From Actinomycetota bacterium (GTDB taxonomy: Bacteria; Actinomycetota; Actinomycetes; S36-B12; UBA5976), in the NCBI GenBank assembly GCA_947452765.1, contig CANGDR010000001.1:258657-322656 (forward strand): 64,000 bases of DNA, given 5' to 3'. The translations under genes were made by a program, and so were the position numbers. Shown here piece by piece: positions 26,403 through 37,176 of this stretch. Numbering within the stretch: the first letter of the stretch is position 1; the number at the start of each line of letters is the position of its first letter. The notes under the pieces are model-generated. The model did no database searches, was not told where the DNA came from, and was given only the letters and a program-made list of their open reading frames with translations.

Positions 26403-28763
26403 GTGGACCTCCGACTTGCCTGGCTTGCGATTAGCGTTTGGCTTTCAGTCGCGATTTCACTTGCGATTGAATCCCGCTTCAATCCAATTTGGGTTACAGT
26501 TTGGATTTGCGTGGTTGCGCTTGGAGTTACTGCAACGAAGAGTCAATTACAGTCATCAAAATATGACCTAAAGACAATCACACGCTTTGTTCTGCTCGGC
26601 GTAGTGGTAGGCGTGATACTTGCTACGTTACGCGTGCTCCCTTTAATAACTGGACCAATTCATGAATCGAGTCAGCAGGGTGCAATCGTTAAAGGCACTG
26701 GAGTCATCAGTTCCGATCCAGTAGTCACTCCCAAGAAGAATGCATTGGATTGGAGCGCAACCCAATTAGTTCGATTCACGCTGCAGGTGAATCAAATTGA
26801 CGTGCACGGGAAAGTTTCAAAAGTACGAATGCCAGTAATGGTATTTTCTTCGCAATCGGAGATAGTTAACGAATCCAAAAGGCTAATCCCAGGAGAAAAA
26901 GTAGCTTTCACTGGGAAATTAAGCACCTCGTTGCCTGGCAGAGCAATCGCCGCAAATTTAACGCTCACCGAACCATTGAAATTATCAACCGGTCCGCCTA
27001 AATATCAGTGGCTAGCCGCCCAGTTACGAAATGGACTACATCGATCGCTAGCAGGAACTAGCCCAGCAGCCCAGGGTCTGGTCCCAGGTCTGGCGTTAGG
27101 AGACAGTTCGGCTTTAACCCCTGAGTTGGCTTCCGATATGAAGTCAGCCGGATTGACTCATTTGATTGCTGTCTCCGGCGCGAATGTGACACTTCTCGTT
27201 GTGGTAGTGATGGCAATACTCGGACGAACACGAGTGGCCCGGAATAACCGATATCTCATTGTCCTCATGGCTCTTGCTGCATTCGTTGTTATCGTGCGAC
27301 CACAACCAAGCGTGCTTCGTGCCGCTGTAATGGGGTTGGTCGCCCTATTTGCAGGCTATGTACGTTCACCGAAATCCCCATTACCTGCATTATGTCTAGC
27401 GATTGTGTCACTTGTTGTGATCGACCCTTGGATGGCAGTGTCTTATGGCTTCGCACTCTCAGTCGGTGCAACGTTTGGTTTACTCCTTTGGTCTAAGCGG
27501 ATATTTCGCTACTTTGATTCGCACATTTCTAACCGAGTACCACTCTGGGTAGTTGAGACTTTGGTAGTCACGATGTGCGCACAAGCAGCGGTATTCCCGC
27601 TCATGGTTGCGTTGGGTTCCAGACTGTCGTTGGCAACAATTCCCGCCAACATGATCGCAGTCCCACTTGCTGGCCCAACTATGTTGATCGGTGTGTTAGC
27701 AGCCGTAGTTGCTCCGATCTCACTTCCAGCTGCGCATCTGATTGCCGTCTTTGCTACGTTTCCAGCAAACTTGATAGCCAAAACCGCTCACGTAGCTGCT
27801 CAAATTAGTTGGCTAACCATTCCGTGGCCACATGGTTTGGTTGGAGTAACACTTTCAGCATTGCTTGTCACGAGTGGAGTGCAAATCGCTGTGAGATGGT
27901 CATCCCTAAGCACTACAAAGCGATCCACACTTGCCACAATCGGAATTTTTATATTTGCATTGCTCTGGATCGCACCAACAATTTCGCTCAACAACTGGCC
28001 CAACCCAGATTGGGTTATGGTTTCCTGTGATGTCGGGCAGGGTGATGCGGCTGTCATTAAAGTTGGGCCACACTCAGGCGTCGTAATTGACGTTGGTGGT
28101 GATCCGAATTTAGCGGACCGATGCCTTAAGCGTCTTCAGATAACCACAGTGCCCGTTTTGTTACTCACGCACTTTCATGCCGATCACGTCGGTGGCCTTG
28201 AAGGCGTGCTACGAAATCGAAATATTGGACAAATTCGGGTTAGCCCACTTGCAGATCCTCCAGCAACTACAAAATTTGTGACTGAAACTTTGAGGCGCAT
28301 GCACCTAGCTGCTTCCGTAATGACTTTTCCGGAGGAATTCCAAATCGGATCGGTGGACTTTAAGTGCATTTGGCCAAGCCGATTGATTCTAGGAGAGGGT
28401 AGCGATCCAAATAATGCCAGCGTTGCCGTACTGGTCACGACACATGGCAAAACTATTTTTATGACGGGGGATATTGAGCCAGCCGTACAAAACGCGATTA
28501 TGCAGGAATTGGGATCAATCCAGGTCGATGTAATCAAAGTCCCGCATCACGGTTCTCGCAATCAGTCCGCCCCGTTTGTATCTTGGGTTCACGCTCCCAT
28601 TGCCCTGATCTCGGTTGGCGCACATAATGATTACGGGCATCCGGCAAGGGAAACTATTGCGCTTTATGAAATGACTGGGAGCAAGGTTTTCCGCACGGAC
28701 ACTCAAGGTGACCTCGCAATAATTGTTTCTGGGGCGAATCTACGGGTGGCAACTCAAAGGTAG
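26403..28763 (+). CDS. comEC: DNA uptake channel ComEC/Rec2
   Basis: 786-aa polytopic membrane protein for single-stranded DNA import. N-terminal helices and an OB-like DUF4131 region (to about residue 200) come first. The competence core follows, with HLIAVSGANVTLL near 255-267 and VRPQPSVLRAAVMG near 298-311. A C-terminal metallo-beta-lactamase domain (from about 535) carries THFHADHVGG, VPHHGSRN and GHPA. GTG start at 26403 directly follows the comEA stop. Complete, so DNA uptake at the inner membrane could be functional; pilus genes are not in the window. Confidence 0.92.
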   Translation: MDLRLAWLAISVWLSVAISLAIESRFNPIWVTVWICVVALGVTATKSQLQSSKYDLKTITRFVLLGVVVGVILATLRVLPLITGPIHESSQQGAIVKGTGVISSDPVVTPKKNALDWSATQLVRFTLQVNQIDVHGKVSKVRMPVMVFSSQSEIVNESKRLIPGEKVAFTGKLSTSLPGRAIAANLTLTEPLKLSTGPPKYQWLAAQLRNGLHRSLAGTSPAAQGLVPGLALGDSSALTPELASDMKSAGLTHLIAVSGANVTLLVVVVMAILGRTRVARNNRYLIVLMALAAFVVIVRPQPSVLRAAVMGLVALFAGYVRSPKSPLPALCLAIVSLVVIDPWMAVSYGFALSVGATFGLLLWSKRIFRYFDSHISNRVPLWVVETLVVTMCAQAAVFPLMVALGSRLSLATIPANMIAVPLAGPTMLIGVLAAVVAPISLPAAHLIAVFATFPANLIAKTAHVAAQISWLTIPWPHGLVGVTLSALLVTSGVQIAVRWSSLSTTKRSTLATIGIFIFALLWIAPTISLNNWPNPDWVMVSCDVGQGDAAVIKVGPHSGVVIDVGGDPNLADRCLKRLQITTVPVLLLTHFHADHVGGLEGVLRNRNIGQIRVSPLADPPATTKFVTETLRRMHLAASVMTFPEEFQIGSVDFKCIWPSRLILGEGSDPNNASVAVLVTTHGKTIFMTGDIEPAVQNAIMQELGSIQVDVIKVPHHGSRNQSAPFVSWVHAPIALISVGAHNDYGHPARETIALYEMTGSKVFRTDTQGDLAIIVSGANLRVATQR

Positions 28764-28789
28764 TCAGACCGACATGACATATTAGGCAA

Positions 28790-29803
28790 ATGGCCCGGAA
28801 ATCTGCGACCGAAGAAGCTCACATGATTCTTGCCGTTGGCAAAGAGCAAGTTCTTGTCCAACGGGTAATCGAAGGTGTTGTCGCTTCTGCTCGCAAGGTA
28901 GATCCGCAAATGGTACGACAGGACATAACTGCTTCAGATGAATTTGCATCCGGTGAACTTGCAAATGCGCTATCACCTTCGCTATTTGGCGAATTAACAG
29001 TTTTAGTTGTCCAAGGAATCGACGAGGCAACCGAGGACGTGGCCGCAATTTTATTGAACGCAGTTGGTGATGTTCCGGAACATGTTCGACTTGTAGTGAC
29101 ACATCCGGGTGGCGTTAAAGGAAAGAAGTTATTAGAGGCAATTCGCAAGTCAGGTGCACTCGAAGCGAGTTGTAGCGAACTAAAAGGAAAAGACTTAGAA
29201 GCAGCTCTCGTAGCAGAATTCCGAAAACATGATCGGAAAGCCACTTCTGCTGCAATAAATCAACTGCAAATTTCAGTCGGCAACGGACTCGGTGAATTGC
29301 TCGCAGCAGTTTCTCAGTTGTGTGCTGATGTCGAGGGCGACCTAATTGACGAAGTTGCAGTCTCGAAATACTACGAAGGTGTAGCGGGAATCATGGGCTG
29401 GGATTTAAGTGACTCGATGTGGGCTGCCAAACCCGTCGAATTGCTCGAGAAATTTCGCTGGGCAATTGCAAACGATGCAAATTCTGCAGTACCTTCAGTT
29501 TCCGCCATTAGCAGTGGGTTACGCGCTTTGATTAAGTATGCGAGTGCACCTACGAACTTGAGTGAAAATGAACTAGCACCGCTTGTTGGCGTACCACCAT
29601 GGAAATTGCGAATCCTACGCACCCAGAAACAAAAGTGGCATCCGGACCAATTGGCCGTTGCGGCACGTTTACTGGCGCTTGCTGATCGTTCAAGTAAAGG
29701 CACTGTCTATGACGTTGCAATACCTGGTGGTCGAAGTCTGGATCCTGCTCAAGTTCAATATCATATTGAAAAAGAGCTAATGGCTATTCGCCCGATTCAG
29801 TAA
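28790..29803 (+). CDS. holA: DNA polymerase III delta subunit
   Basis: Clamp-loader subunit that opens the beta clamp, 337 aa. The N-terminal domain fits HolA (SPSLFGELTVLVVQGIDEA near residues 63-81; VTHPGGVKGKKLLEAIRKS near 103-121), and the C-terminal helical domain ends with DVAIPGGRSLDPAQVQYHIEK-like packing. Position after comEA-comEC and before rpsT is the standard bacterial order. It ends before the bidirectional terminator shared with rpsT. Confidence 0.88.
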   Translation: MARKSATEEAHMILAVGKEQVLVQRVIEGVVASARKVDPQMVRQDITASDEFASGELANALSPSLFGELTVLVVQGIDEATEDVAAILLNAVGDVPEHVRLVVTHPGGVKGKKLLEAIRKSGALEASCSELKGKDLEAALVAEFRKHDRKATSAAINQLQISVGNGLGELLAAVSQLCADVEGDLIDEVAVSKYYEGVAGIMGWDLSDSMWAAKPVELLEKFRWAIANDANSAVPSVSAISSGLRALIKYASAPTNLSENELAPLVGVPPWKLRILRTQKQKWHPDQLAVAARLLALADRSSKGTVYDVAIPGGRSLDPAQVQYHIEKELMAIRPIQ

Positions 29804-29832
29804 TAAAAATTCAATCCTGATATAGGACAAAT

Positions 29833-29863
29833 AAAAACCGCTCACCAAGGTGAGCGGTTTTTT
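29833..29863. terminator. Bidirectional terminator between holA and rpsT
   Basis: A 9-bp perfect stem CCGCTCACC (29838-29846) and GGTGAGCGG (29849-29857) is flanked by AAAAA on the left and TTTTTT on the right, so it can work on both strands. Confidence 0.93.
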
Positions 29864-29875
29864 AAGTTTTACTAT

Positions 29876-30136
29876 TTACTTTTTAACCAAAGTTGAAGCT
29901 AAAGCTGACTTGCGGTTAGCAGCCTGATTCTTGTGGATTACACCCTTAGAGGCTGCCTTATCTAGCGCGCGGGATGCATCGCGAAGCGCAACAGTTGCCT
30001 TGGCGTCGTCACCAGCAGCAACAGCTTCACGGAAGCGACGAACTTTTGTCTTTAGAGCGCTACGGACTGCCTTGTTACGATCTTGGGCAGCAGCGTTCTG
30101 CAAAATACGCTTCTTCTGGGACTTGATATTGGCCAC
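29876..30136 (-). CDS. rpsT: 30S ribosomal protein S20
   Basis: Primary 16S rRNA-binding protein of the small subunit, 86 aa as expected. The basic N-terminus [21 protein letters not shown]-type sequence and the C-terminal [15 protein letters not shown] are diagnostic. Convergent with holA across a strong bidirectional terminator and divergent from lepA. The AGAAGAGG sequence just upstream of the ATG serves as SD. Confidence 0.97.
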   Translation of the reverse strand: MANIKSQKKRILQNAAAQDRNKAVRSALKTKVRRFREAVAAGDDAKATVALRDASRALDKAASKGVIHKNQAANRKSALASTLVKK

Positions 30137-30239
30137 GATTTGCCTCTTCTATAAGGTCTGTAAGGGTTGTTCGAACCCCTAGATTACCTGTGAAGTGCCC
30201 ATTTGCTCAAATTGCGCATAAGTGTGGGATTATGAGCGA

Positions 30240-32096
30240 ATGTCAAAGGCACCGAATCCTCCAGTACCGGGAGCCACAGACCCGAAAATTATCCGTAATT
30301 TCTGCATTATTGCCCATATCGACCATGGTAAATCAACCTTGGCAGATCGCATGCTGCAGATCACTGGAATCGTGGATCCTCGCAACATGCGAGCTCAATA
30401 CTTAGATCGAATGGACATTGAACGCGAGCGTGGCATCACTATTAAGAGCCAAGCAGTTCGCCTTCCGTTCGTTGCAGATGACGATAAAACCTATGTATTG
30501 AATTTAATTGATACCCCAGGACACGTTGACTTTACTTATGAAGTCAGTCGAAGTTTGGCTGCGTGTGAAGGTGCCATTCTTTTGGTGGACGCAGCACAAG
30601 GAATCGAAGCGCAAACTTTAGCAAACCTTTATCTAGCATTAGAAAATAATCTGACCATAATTCCAGTACTTAACAAGATTGATCTACCAGCTGCGCAACC
30701 TGAAAAATATGCGGCTGAACTCGCGCACATTATCGGTTGCAAGCCTGAAGACGTATTCAAGGTAAGCGCAAAGACTGGCGCTGGTGTTGAGGAACTCCTG
30801 AATGAAGTTGTTAAGCAGATCCCACATCCAATTGGAAATGCAGATGCCCCCGCTCGCGCATTGATTTTCGATTCGGTTTACGACACCTATCGCGGTGTAG
30901 TTACCTACGTTCGAGTTATTGATGGTCGAATCCCAACTCGTGATCGCATCAAGATGATGAGCACCAATGAGACACACGAAACTTTAGAAGTTGGAGTTAT
31001 TTCGCCGGATCCAGTTCCTTCCAAAGCTATTGGTGTTGGCGAAGTTGGTTACCTAATTACTGGAGTTAAGGATGTTCGCCAGTCCCGAGTCGGAGATACC
31101 GTTACTTTGCTCGCTAATCCTGCTAAAGAATCGCTTGGTGGATATCGCGATCCAATTCCTATGGTGTTCTCAGGCTTGTATCCACTTGATGGCTCAGACT
31201 TCCCTGAATTGCGTGAAGCACTGGATAAGTTGAAATTAAATGATGCCGCTCTGGTTTATGAACCGGAATCATCGGTCGCACTTGGCTTTGGTTTTCGTTG
31301 TGGCTTCCTTGGCCTACTTCATTTAGAAATTGTCCGCGAACGACTTGAGCGCGAATTCAATCTTGATCTAATTTCTACCGCACCAAACGTGGTCTACCGC
31401 GTGGTGATGGACGATGGTAAAGAGCACATCGTGACAAACCCAAGTGAATTCCCAGGTGGAAAAATCTCGGAAGTTTATGAGCCAGTAGTACGTTCTACGA
31501 TCTTGACCCCAAATGAGTTTGTGGGTTCGATTATGGAACTATGCCAAACTCGTCGTGGCAACTTACTTGGTATGGATTACTTATCGGAAGACCGAGTAGA
31601 AATGCGTTACACGCTCCCGTTAGCGGAAATTGTGTTTGACTTTTTCGATCAACTTAAATCCAAGACTCGTGGGTATGCATCGCTTGATTACGAACCAACA
31701 GGAGAGCAATCTGCTGACCTGGTTAAAGTCGATATTTTGTTACATGGTGATCCGGTTGATGCCTTCAGTGCAATCGTTCACCGAGACAAGGCCTATAACT
31801 ACGGAATTGCGATGGCGGCAAAGTTAAAGGAACTGATTCCGCGCCAACAGTTTGAAGTGCCAATCCAGGCTGCCATTGGAGCCCGCATTATTGCGCGCGA
31901 AACAATTCGTGCGATTCGCAAAGATGTTTTAGCTAAGTGCTACGGCGGCGACATATCGCGTAAGCGTAAACTTTTGGAAAAGCAAAAAGAAGGTAAGAAG
32001 CGCATGAAGATGGTGGGCCGTGTTGAAGTTCCGCAGGAAGCCTTCATTGCAGCGCTATCTACTGATGACACTGGCGCAAAGCCGAAAGCTAAATAG
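30240..32096 (+). CDS. lepA: Elongation factor 4 (LepA)
   Basis: Ribosome-dependent translational GTPase, 618 aa from ATG 30240. G motifs are AHIDHGKST (P-loop, about residues 28-36), DTPGHVD (about 94-100) and NKIDLP (about 148-153). The LepA-specific C-terminal domain ends in [21 protein letters not shown] 18 bases upstream is in frame, but the ATG gives the usual N-terminal length and a typical MSK start. Divergent from rpsT and followed by the MOSC gene after 8 bases. Confidence 0.96.
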   Translation: MSKAPNPPVPGATDPKIIRNFCIIAHIDHGKSTLADRMLQITGIVDPRNMRAQYLDRMDIERERGITIKSQAVRLPFVADDDKTYVLNLIDTPGHVDFTYEVSRSLAACEGAILLVDAAQGIEAQTLANLYLALENNLTIIPVLNKIDLPAAQPEKYAAELAHIIGCKPEDVFKVSAKTGAGVEELLNEVVKQIPHPIGNADAPARALIFDSVYDTYRGVVTYVRVIDGRIPTRDRIKMMSTNETHETLEVGVISPDPVPSKAIGVGEVGYLITGVKDVRQSRVGDTVTLLANPAKESLGGYRDPIPMVFSGLYPLDGSDFPELREALDKLKLNDAALVYEPESSVALGFGFRCGFLGLLHLEIVRERLEREFNLDLISTAPNVVYRVVMDDGKEHIVTNPSEFPGGKISEVYEPVVRSTILTPNEFVGSIMELCQTRRGNLLGMDYLSEDRVEMRYTLPLAEIVFDFFDQLKSKTRGYASLDYEPTGEQSADLVKVDILLHGDPVDAFSAIVHRDKAYNYGIAMAAKLKELIPRQQFEVPIQAAIGARIIARETIRAIRKDVLAKCYGGDISRKRKLLEKQKEGKKRMKMVGRVEVPQEAFIAALSTDDTGAKPKAK

Positions 32097-32104
32097 GGAC
32101 GCAC

Positions 32105-32740
32105 ATGAAGGCTCAAATAATTTCTCTTAATGTTGTTAATGCAGTCATTCCGGATGTCGGTGGATCTGTGGGCATTACCGCAATTGATAAGCGTGCAGTA
32201 TCTGATGCGCGAGAAGTAACGACTGCAGGTATTGCTGGGGATCAAAGGTCGGATATTCCAAACCATGGCATGCCAGAGCAGGCTGTTTATGCCTACGCTC
32301 GCGAAGACTACGAGTGGTGGGAAGCCGAATTAGGGATGCCACTTAGCGCAGGTAAGTTCGGAGAAAACTTAACGACAGTCGGTATCGATGTCACGAATGC
32401 TGTGATCGGCCAGACTTGGCGAATTGGTGGCACCTTGCTTCAAGTAACTGGACCGCGGATTCCTTGTGGAACTTTTGGTCGCTGGATGAATATCGATAAA
32501 TGGGTTAAGCGCTTCATGGCTGAAGGTATGCCCGGAACTTACTTTCAAGTATTGGAAAGCGGCAAGATTGCTACGGGCGATGAGATTGAAATTATTGCGA
32601 CACCTGATCACGGCGTAACGGTGAGTGATGTGTATCAATTGGTCGCAGGCGACCGTGATGCTGATCGGTTACAGCGCGTATTGAATTGCCCAGATCTCCC
32701 GGAAGAAATGCACACCAGAGTTTCGGGTTACGTCAAATAA
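32105..32740 (+). CDS. MOSC-domain protein (YiiM-like)
   Basis: 211 aa with a beta-rich MOSC domain: GIAGDQRSDIPNHGMPEQAVYAY near residues 41-63, GENLTTVGIDV near 86-96 and the conserved Cys in IPCGTFGRWM near 117-126. MOSC proteins bind molybdenum cofactor or deliver sulfur, and YiiM-type members reduce N-hydroxylated compounds. The link to molybdenum enzymes (a molybdenum hydroxylase operon begins near 63000) is only suggestive. It lies between lepA and hemW with 8- and 3-base spacers, so probably the same transcript. Confidence 0.85.
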   Translation: MKAQIISLNVVNAVIPDVGGSVGITAIDKRAVSDAREVTTAGIAGDQRSDIPNHGMPEQAVYAYAREDYEWWEAELGMPLSAGKFGENLTTVGIDVTNAVIGQTWRIGGTLLQVTGPRIPCGTFGRWMNIDKWVKRFMAEGMPGTYFQVLESGKIATGDEIEIIATPDHGVTVSDVYQLVAGDRDADRLQRVLNCPDLPEEMHTRVSGYVK

Positions 32741-32743
32741 CTC

Positions 32744-33892
32744 ATGCGAACTTTAAGTGCGTATATTCACATTCCATTCTGTGCTTCGCGCTGTGGTTAC
32801 TGTGATTTCAATACCTACACAGCAGAAGAGTTAAAACGTGATGGAACTTCAATAACTGCTGTGACATATCCAGATCGGGTTATTGCAGAAATTGACTTGA
32901 CTCGAAGCCAAATGGCATCCGACACCAGAGAAATCTCAACGGTATTTTTTGGTGGCGGCACGCCAACCATGATTGCTGCAACGGAATTGGTTCGAATCCT
33001 GCAAGCGCTCGACTTGGCTTACGGCTTGGCTCCCGATGTAGAAGTAACTACTGAAGCAAATCCGGACTCGGTTACTGCCGAAGATTTAAAGGTATTGCGA
33101 AAAGGCGGCTTTACTCGAATCTCATTCGGCCATCAAAGTAGCGCAGCTCATGTGCTGAAAGTTTTGGAGCGAACCCACACTCCAGGCAGAACTTGGGACG
33201 CGGTGCGAGAAGCGCGAGCTGCCGGATTTGAACATGTAAGTGTTGATTTGATTTATGGCACGCCAGGCGAAACCGAAGAGGATTTGATAGCCACTTTGCG
33301 AGACGTCGCTGCTGCCGACGTGGATCACGTCAGCGCGTATTCGTTAATTGTTGAACCTGGCACTCGACTAGCTGGTCAAGTCGCGCGTGGTGGCGTGCCT
33401 GCTCCTAGTGATGATGTCGCAGCTGATCGCTATGCAATCATCGACGAAAAACTATCTGAGCTCGGAATGACTTGGTATGAAGTTAGTAATTGGGCAAAGC
33501 CTGACGGCGAGTGCCGCCACAATGTCGCATACTGGCGAAATCAAGATTGGCTTGGAATTGGACCAGGCGCGCATGCGCATATCAATGGCGTGAGATCTTG
33601 GAATCAGAAACATCCGGCAACTTGGGCAAACCAAGTTGATAGTGGCTTAGCTCCGATCGCTGACAGCGAAAAACTGACTTTGGAAGAAATAGCACATGAA
33701 AACATCATGTTGCGGCTTCGACTGCGGGAAGGTCTTCCCATCTCTGAGCTAAGCGATGATGCAGTTGCGCAAGCCAAACTAGCCGTTGCTGAAGGTTTGC
33801 TTGAGCCTGAAAAATTCAACCAAGGGATTGCAATTCTTACCTTTCAGGGCAGGCTTTTAGCCGACGGCTTAGTCGCGCGGCTCTGGGCGTAA
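32744..33892 (+). CDS. hemW: Radical SAM protein HemW
   Basis: 382 aa. A [4Fe-4S] cluster site CASRCGYCDFN (Cys at about 13, 17 and 20) follows the AYIHIPF start. FFGGGTPT near 69-76 and RISFGHQS near 125-132 follow. HemW is a heme chaperone related to oxygen-independent coproporphyrinogen oxidase HemN; it keeps the HemW-type CxxxCxxC and the lepA-hemW-hrcA-dnaJ order of Gram-positive bacteria. ATG at 32744. Confidence 0.92.
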   Translation: MRTLSAYIHIPFCASRCGYCDFNTYTAEELKRDGTSITAVTYPDRVIAEIDLTRSQMASDTREISTVFFGGGTPTMIAATELVRILQALDLAYGLAPDVEVTTEANPDSVTAEDLKVLRKGGFTRISFGHQSSAAHVLKVLERTHTPGRTWDAVREARAAGFEHVSVDLIYGTPGETEEDLIATLRDVAAADVDHVSAYSLIVEPGTRLAGQVARGGVPAPSDDVAADRYAIIDEKLSELGMTWYEVSNWAKPDGECRHNVAYWRNQDWLGIGPGAHAHINGVRSWNQKHPATWANQVDSGLAPIADSEKLTLEEIAHENIMLRLRLREGLPISELSDDAVAQAKLAVAEGLLEPEKFNQGIAILTFQGRLLADGLVARLWA

Positions 33893-33902
33893 TCCCAGTA
33901 AA

Positions 33903-33929
33903 CTGGCACTCGTAGGTTGTGAGTGCTAG
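33903..33929. promoter_or_regulatory. CIRCE operator of hrcA-dnaJ
   Basis: CTGGCACTC (33903-33911), exactly 9 spacer bases, then GAGTGCTAG (33921-33929). This matches the CIRCE consensus TTAGCACTC-N9-GAGTGCTAA at 7 of 9 positions in the left arm and 8 of 9 in the right. It ends 8 bases before the hrcA ATG, so HrcA binding would autoregulate the operon. Confidence 0.9.
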
Positions 33930-33937
33930 GAGAGTCG

Positions 33938-34954
33938 ATGGAAGACCGAAAGTTAGCGGTTTTGCGTGCCATCGTCGAAGACTATGTCGAGACTCACGAA
34001 CCAGTCGGATCAAAAGCATTAGCTGATCGCCATTCGCTTGGCGTTTCTTCGGCCACTATCCGCAATGACATGTCGGCCCTTGAAGAAGAGGGTTACATCG
34101 CCGCGCCTCACACAAGTGCTGGCCGAATTCCTACCGACAAGGGTTATCGACTTTTTGTCGATAAGTTGAATTCGGTTAAACCAATGTCAACTGCCGAAAA
34201 GAACGCAATTCATTCATTTTTAGATCAAGCAGTCGACTTAGACGATGTTATGAGCCGAACGGTGCGGCTGCTTTCGCAACTTACTAAGCAAGTTGCTTTG
34301 GTGCAGTACCCATCGCTAGGCCGAAGTTCGGTACGACATGTGGAACTGGTACATACTGACGGCAATCGACTACTACTGATCCTGATTGCTGATACGGGCC
34401 GAATTGAACAACGCAACATTGAATTGCCAACCATTCCTGCAGATGAACTTTTGCACGATCTGAGAACTCGACTTAACGTTGCGTTGGACGGCCAGTTGTT
34501 CACCGATGTACCGGATCGATTGGCTGGATTATTAGACCTATTTCCTTCGAATACGCGTCCGGTAGTGAGCACGGTTGTATCGACGATTTTAGAAGCTGTA
34601 ATTTCACAAAATGAAGAACGCGTAGTTATTGGCGGCACCTCAAATCTGGCTCGTGTTGGCGAAGACTTTACTCAAACTGTTGGCCCAGTCCTAGAGGCAC
34701 TGGAAGAGCACGTAGTTCTACTTAGGCTGTTTGGCGAAGCATCCACGCCGGACTCACTAACAGTTCGAATTGGACATGAAAATTCAGTAGAAGAATTCCA
34801 ACGCGCATCAGTAGTCACAGTCGGTTACGGATCTGGTGACCAAGCCCTAGCGACGATGGGCGTCCTTGGGCCAACACGGATGGACTACGCCGGATCGATG
34901 GGAGCAGTGCGAGCTGTGGCCCGCTATGTCGGTCAGATTTTGAAGGAACAATAG
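33938..34954 (+). CDS. hrcA: Heat-inducible transcription repressor HrcA
   Basis: CIRCE-binding repressor, 338 aa from ATG 33938. The winged helix-turn-helix is N-terminal ([18 protein letters not shown] and [18 protein letters not shown], residues about 14-56), followed by [17 protein letters not shown] and the HrcA C-terminal domain. The chosen ATG has AGGAGAG 5 bases upstream; a GTG at 33923 would lie inside the CIRCE arm. Followed after 2 bases by dnaJ. Confidence 0.95.
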   Translation: MEDRKLAVLRAIVEDYVETHEPVGSKALADRHSLGVSSATIRNDMSALEEEGYIAAPHTSAGRIPTDKGYRLFVDKLNSVKPMSTAEKNAIHSFLDQAVDLDDVMSRTVRLLSQLTKQVALVQYPSLGRSSVRHVELVHTDGNRLLLILIADTGRIEQRNIELPTIPADELLHDLRTRLNVALDGQLFTDVPDRLAGLLDLFPSNTRPVVSTVVSTILEAVISQNEERVVIGGTSNLARVGEDFTQTVGPVLEALEEHVVLLRLFGEASTPDSLTVRIGHENSVEEFQRASVVTVGYGSGDQALATMGVLGPTRMDYAGSMGAVRAVARYVGQILKEQ

Positions 34955-34956
34955 TT

Positions 34957-36069
34957 ATGGCCGATTACTATTCAGTGCTCGGCGTAAGTCGAGATGCAAC
35001 GCCCGAAGAAATCAAACGGGCATATCGCAAACTTGCGCGTGAACTTCATCCTGATGTGAACCCCGATGCTGGCGAAAAGTTTAAAGATGTAACAGCAGCC
35101 TACGAAGTCCTTTCGGATCCCCAGAAACGAGAGATGTTCGATCTTGGTGGCGATCCATTTTCGCAAGGTGGCGGATTTAATTCAGCCGCTGGTTTTGGTT
35201 TTGGTGACATCGTGGATGCATTCTTTGGTGGTGGCGGACAACGTGGACCTCGACCTAGAAAGCGTCGGGGTCAAGATGCGTTGATTAGATTGCAGGTGAC
35301 GCTCGAAGAAGCTGCATTCGGCGTAACTAGGGAATTTACGGTTGATACCGCAGTCACCTGTAGTACCTGTCACGGCGAAGGAACTTCATCTGGCGCCGCG
35401 ATTATCAATTGCTCGATGTGTCAAGGTCGAGGCGAAGTTCAATCGGTTCAGAAATCCTTCTTAGGTCAAGTCATGACATCTCGTCAGTGTCCACAATGTC
35501 AAGGTTTTGGAACTTTAAACCCGCACCCTTGCGCCGAATGTACTGGTGATGGACGGGTACGTACGCGTAGCAATATTTCTGTAACCATTCCACCCGGCGT
35601 CGAAGGTGGCACTCGAATCCAGATGACTGGTCAGGGTGAAGTTGGCCCCGGCGGTGGACCAGCTGGTGATTTATATGTTGAATTGATCGAAATTCCACAT
35701 GCCATTTTCCAGCGCAGGGGAGATCAATTGCATGCAACTATGTCACTGCCAATGACTGCTGCCGCTTTAGGATCAACTCTTGAACTTGAAACGTTAGATG
35801 GCATGGCTCCGATTCACATCAAGCCAGGTACGCAGTCTGGGGCCACCGTAACTCTAAAGGGCTCAGGAATGCCAAGACTGCGCTCTTCCGGTCGTGGCGA
35901 TTTAGTTGTGCACTTAGATATTCAAACTCCTACAGCCATGACATCTGAACAAGAAGAGCTAGTTCGTAAATTGGCAGAGCTGCGCGGCGAAGAAAAACCA
36001 TTAGCTCAGTTCCATGAACAATCCTCCAGTTTGTTTGGCAAGTTAAAGGATGCGTTCACAACAAGATGA
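34957..36069 (+). CDS. dnaJ: Chaperone DnaJ (second, HrcA-linked type)
   Basis: Hsp40 co-chaperone, 370 aa. J domain with HPD at 31-33, a Gly/Phe-rich linker (about 65-95), and four zinc-finger repeats [24 protein letters not shown] and CAECTGDG (about 135-205). A C-terminal peptide-binding domain follows. Adjacent to hrcA and under the CIRCE element, as in the actinobacterial dnaJ2 arrangement. Its stop overlaps the ATG of rsmE. Confidence 0.96.
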   Translation: MADYYSVLGVSRDATPEEIKRAYRKLARELHPDVNPDAGEKFKDVTAAYEVLSDPQKREMFDLGGDPFSQGGGFNSAAGFGFGDIVDAFFGGGGQRGPRPRKRRGQDALIRLQVTLEEAAFGVTREFTVDTAVTCSTCHGEGTSSGAAIINCSMCQGRGEVQSVQKSFLGQVMTSRQCPQCQGFGTLNPHPCAECTGDGRVRTRSNISVTIPPGVEGGTRIQMTGQGEVGPGGGPAGDLYVELIEIPHAIFQRRGDQLHATMSLPMTAAALGSTLELETLDGMAPIHIKPGTQSGATVTLKGSGMPRLRSSGRGDLVVHLDIQTPTAMTSEQEELVRKLAELRGEEKPLAQFHEQSSSLFGKLKDAFTTR

Positions 36070-36800
36070 CAGCAGCAATGTTCCTGGTTAACCCAGGAGA
36101 AATAACTTCGGCAACCAAAACATTCACTCTTGATGGAGACGAGGGTCGGCATGCGGCAACTGTAAAGCGGATGCGGGCCGGCGAGGTAATCCACTTGAGC
36201 GACGGGAAAGGTATTCGTGCTGTTGCTACCGTAGCTGTAGTTCACAAAAACAAAATTGATTTAGTAATCAATGAAGTGACATTCGAAGCAGCTCCAGAGC
36301 CACGCTTTGTCGTAGTGCAAGCACTCGCAAAAGGTGAGCGCGCAGAGCTAGCCGTCGAGATGTTAACCGAAGTTGGTGCAGATGCAATTATCCCTTGGCA
36401 GGCCGAACACTCAATAGGAAAGTGGGATTCGATCGAAAAGGGTTTAGATAAGTGGCGCAGAACTGCTCGGGAATCCTCAAAGCAGTCTCGACGTTCTTGG
36501 ATTCCAGAAATTTCTCAATTGCAAACTACCGATCAAGTTTGCCAATTGGCTATCACGGCCGAAAGCGTATTTGTATTACATGAAAGTGCAGACCAAGCAT
36601 TAGCTGCATGTGCAATCAGGGAACAAGGAACGATTATGTTAATTGTTGGTCCAGAAGGTGGAATATCTCCCGATGAATTGGCGCAATTCACGCAGGCTGG
36701 TGCCCGAGTTGTACACATGGGCGCGAGCGTAATGCGCACGTCTACCGCTGGCGCGATTGCCGTAGGTGGCCTCTTGATGCGAAGCCAGCGCTGGTCTTAA
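36066..36800 (+). CDS. rsmE: 16S rRNA m3U1498 methyltransferase RsmE
   Basis: SPOUT-class SAM methyltransferase, 244 aa. The N-terminal PUA-like part contains [15 protein letters not shown] (about 24-38). The C-terminal knot has [17 protein letters not shown] near 194-210 and [15 protein letters not shown]-like [15 protein letters not shown] near 218-232, the RsmE signature. The start overlaps the dnaJ stop (ATGA), giving the typical dnaJ-rsmE pair. Confidence 0.94.
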   Translation: MTAAMFLVNPGEITSATKTFTLDGDEGRHAATVKRMRAGEVIHLSDGKGIRAVATVAVVHKNKIDLVINEVTFEAAPEPRFVVVQALAKGERAELAVEMLTEVGADAIIPWQAEHSIGKWDSIEKGLDKWRRTARESSKQSRRSWIPEISQLQTTDQVCQLAITAESVFVLHESADQALAACAIREQGTIMLIVGPEGGISPDELAQFTQAGARVVHMGASVMRTSTAGAIAVGGLLMRSQRWS

Positions 36801-36808
36801 GGTAAATC

Positions 36809-37150
36809 ATGACTGATTGTCTATTTTGCAAAATTGCAACTGGCGCCATTCCTTCCGAGTTCTTGGTTGAAACTGAGCACGTCGTGGCATTTCGAGATAT
36901 CGATCCACAGGCTCCGACACATGTCCTGGTAATTCCGCGTGCGCACTTTCAGGATGTGGCCGCGCTAACTAGAGATGATCCAGCCCTGGCCGGAGAAGTA
37001 TTGGCTGTTGCCGCGCAGGTTGCAAAAATTGAAGGCCTTTCTGAAGGGCATCGAATTGTGACGAATACTGGCATAAATGGTGGGCAATCGGTAGCTCATG
37101 TGCATTTTCATGTGCTTGGTGGCCGCGGCTTAACTTGGCCGCCGGGTTAA
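36809..37150 (+). CDS. HIT-family nucleotide-binding protein (HinT-like)
   Basis: 113 aa with the histidine triad HVHFHVLGGR (about 96-105) and N-terminal CLFCKIATGAIPSE, typical of HinT-type purine phosphoramidases. The second DCLFCKI Cys pair is common in the family. Lies between rsmE and phoH in the usual actinobacterial order. No exact physiological substrate can be given. Confidence 0.92.
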   Translation: MTDCLFCKIATGAIPSEFLVETEHVVAFRDIDPQAPTHVLVIPRAHFQDVAALTRDDPALAGEVLAVAAQVAKIEGLSEGHRIVTNTGINGGQSVAHVHFHVLGGRGLTWPPG

Positions 37151-37176
37151 AGCAAAACTGCCCTAGAATTAAGGAA

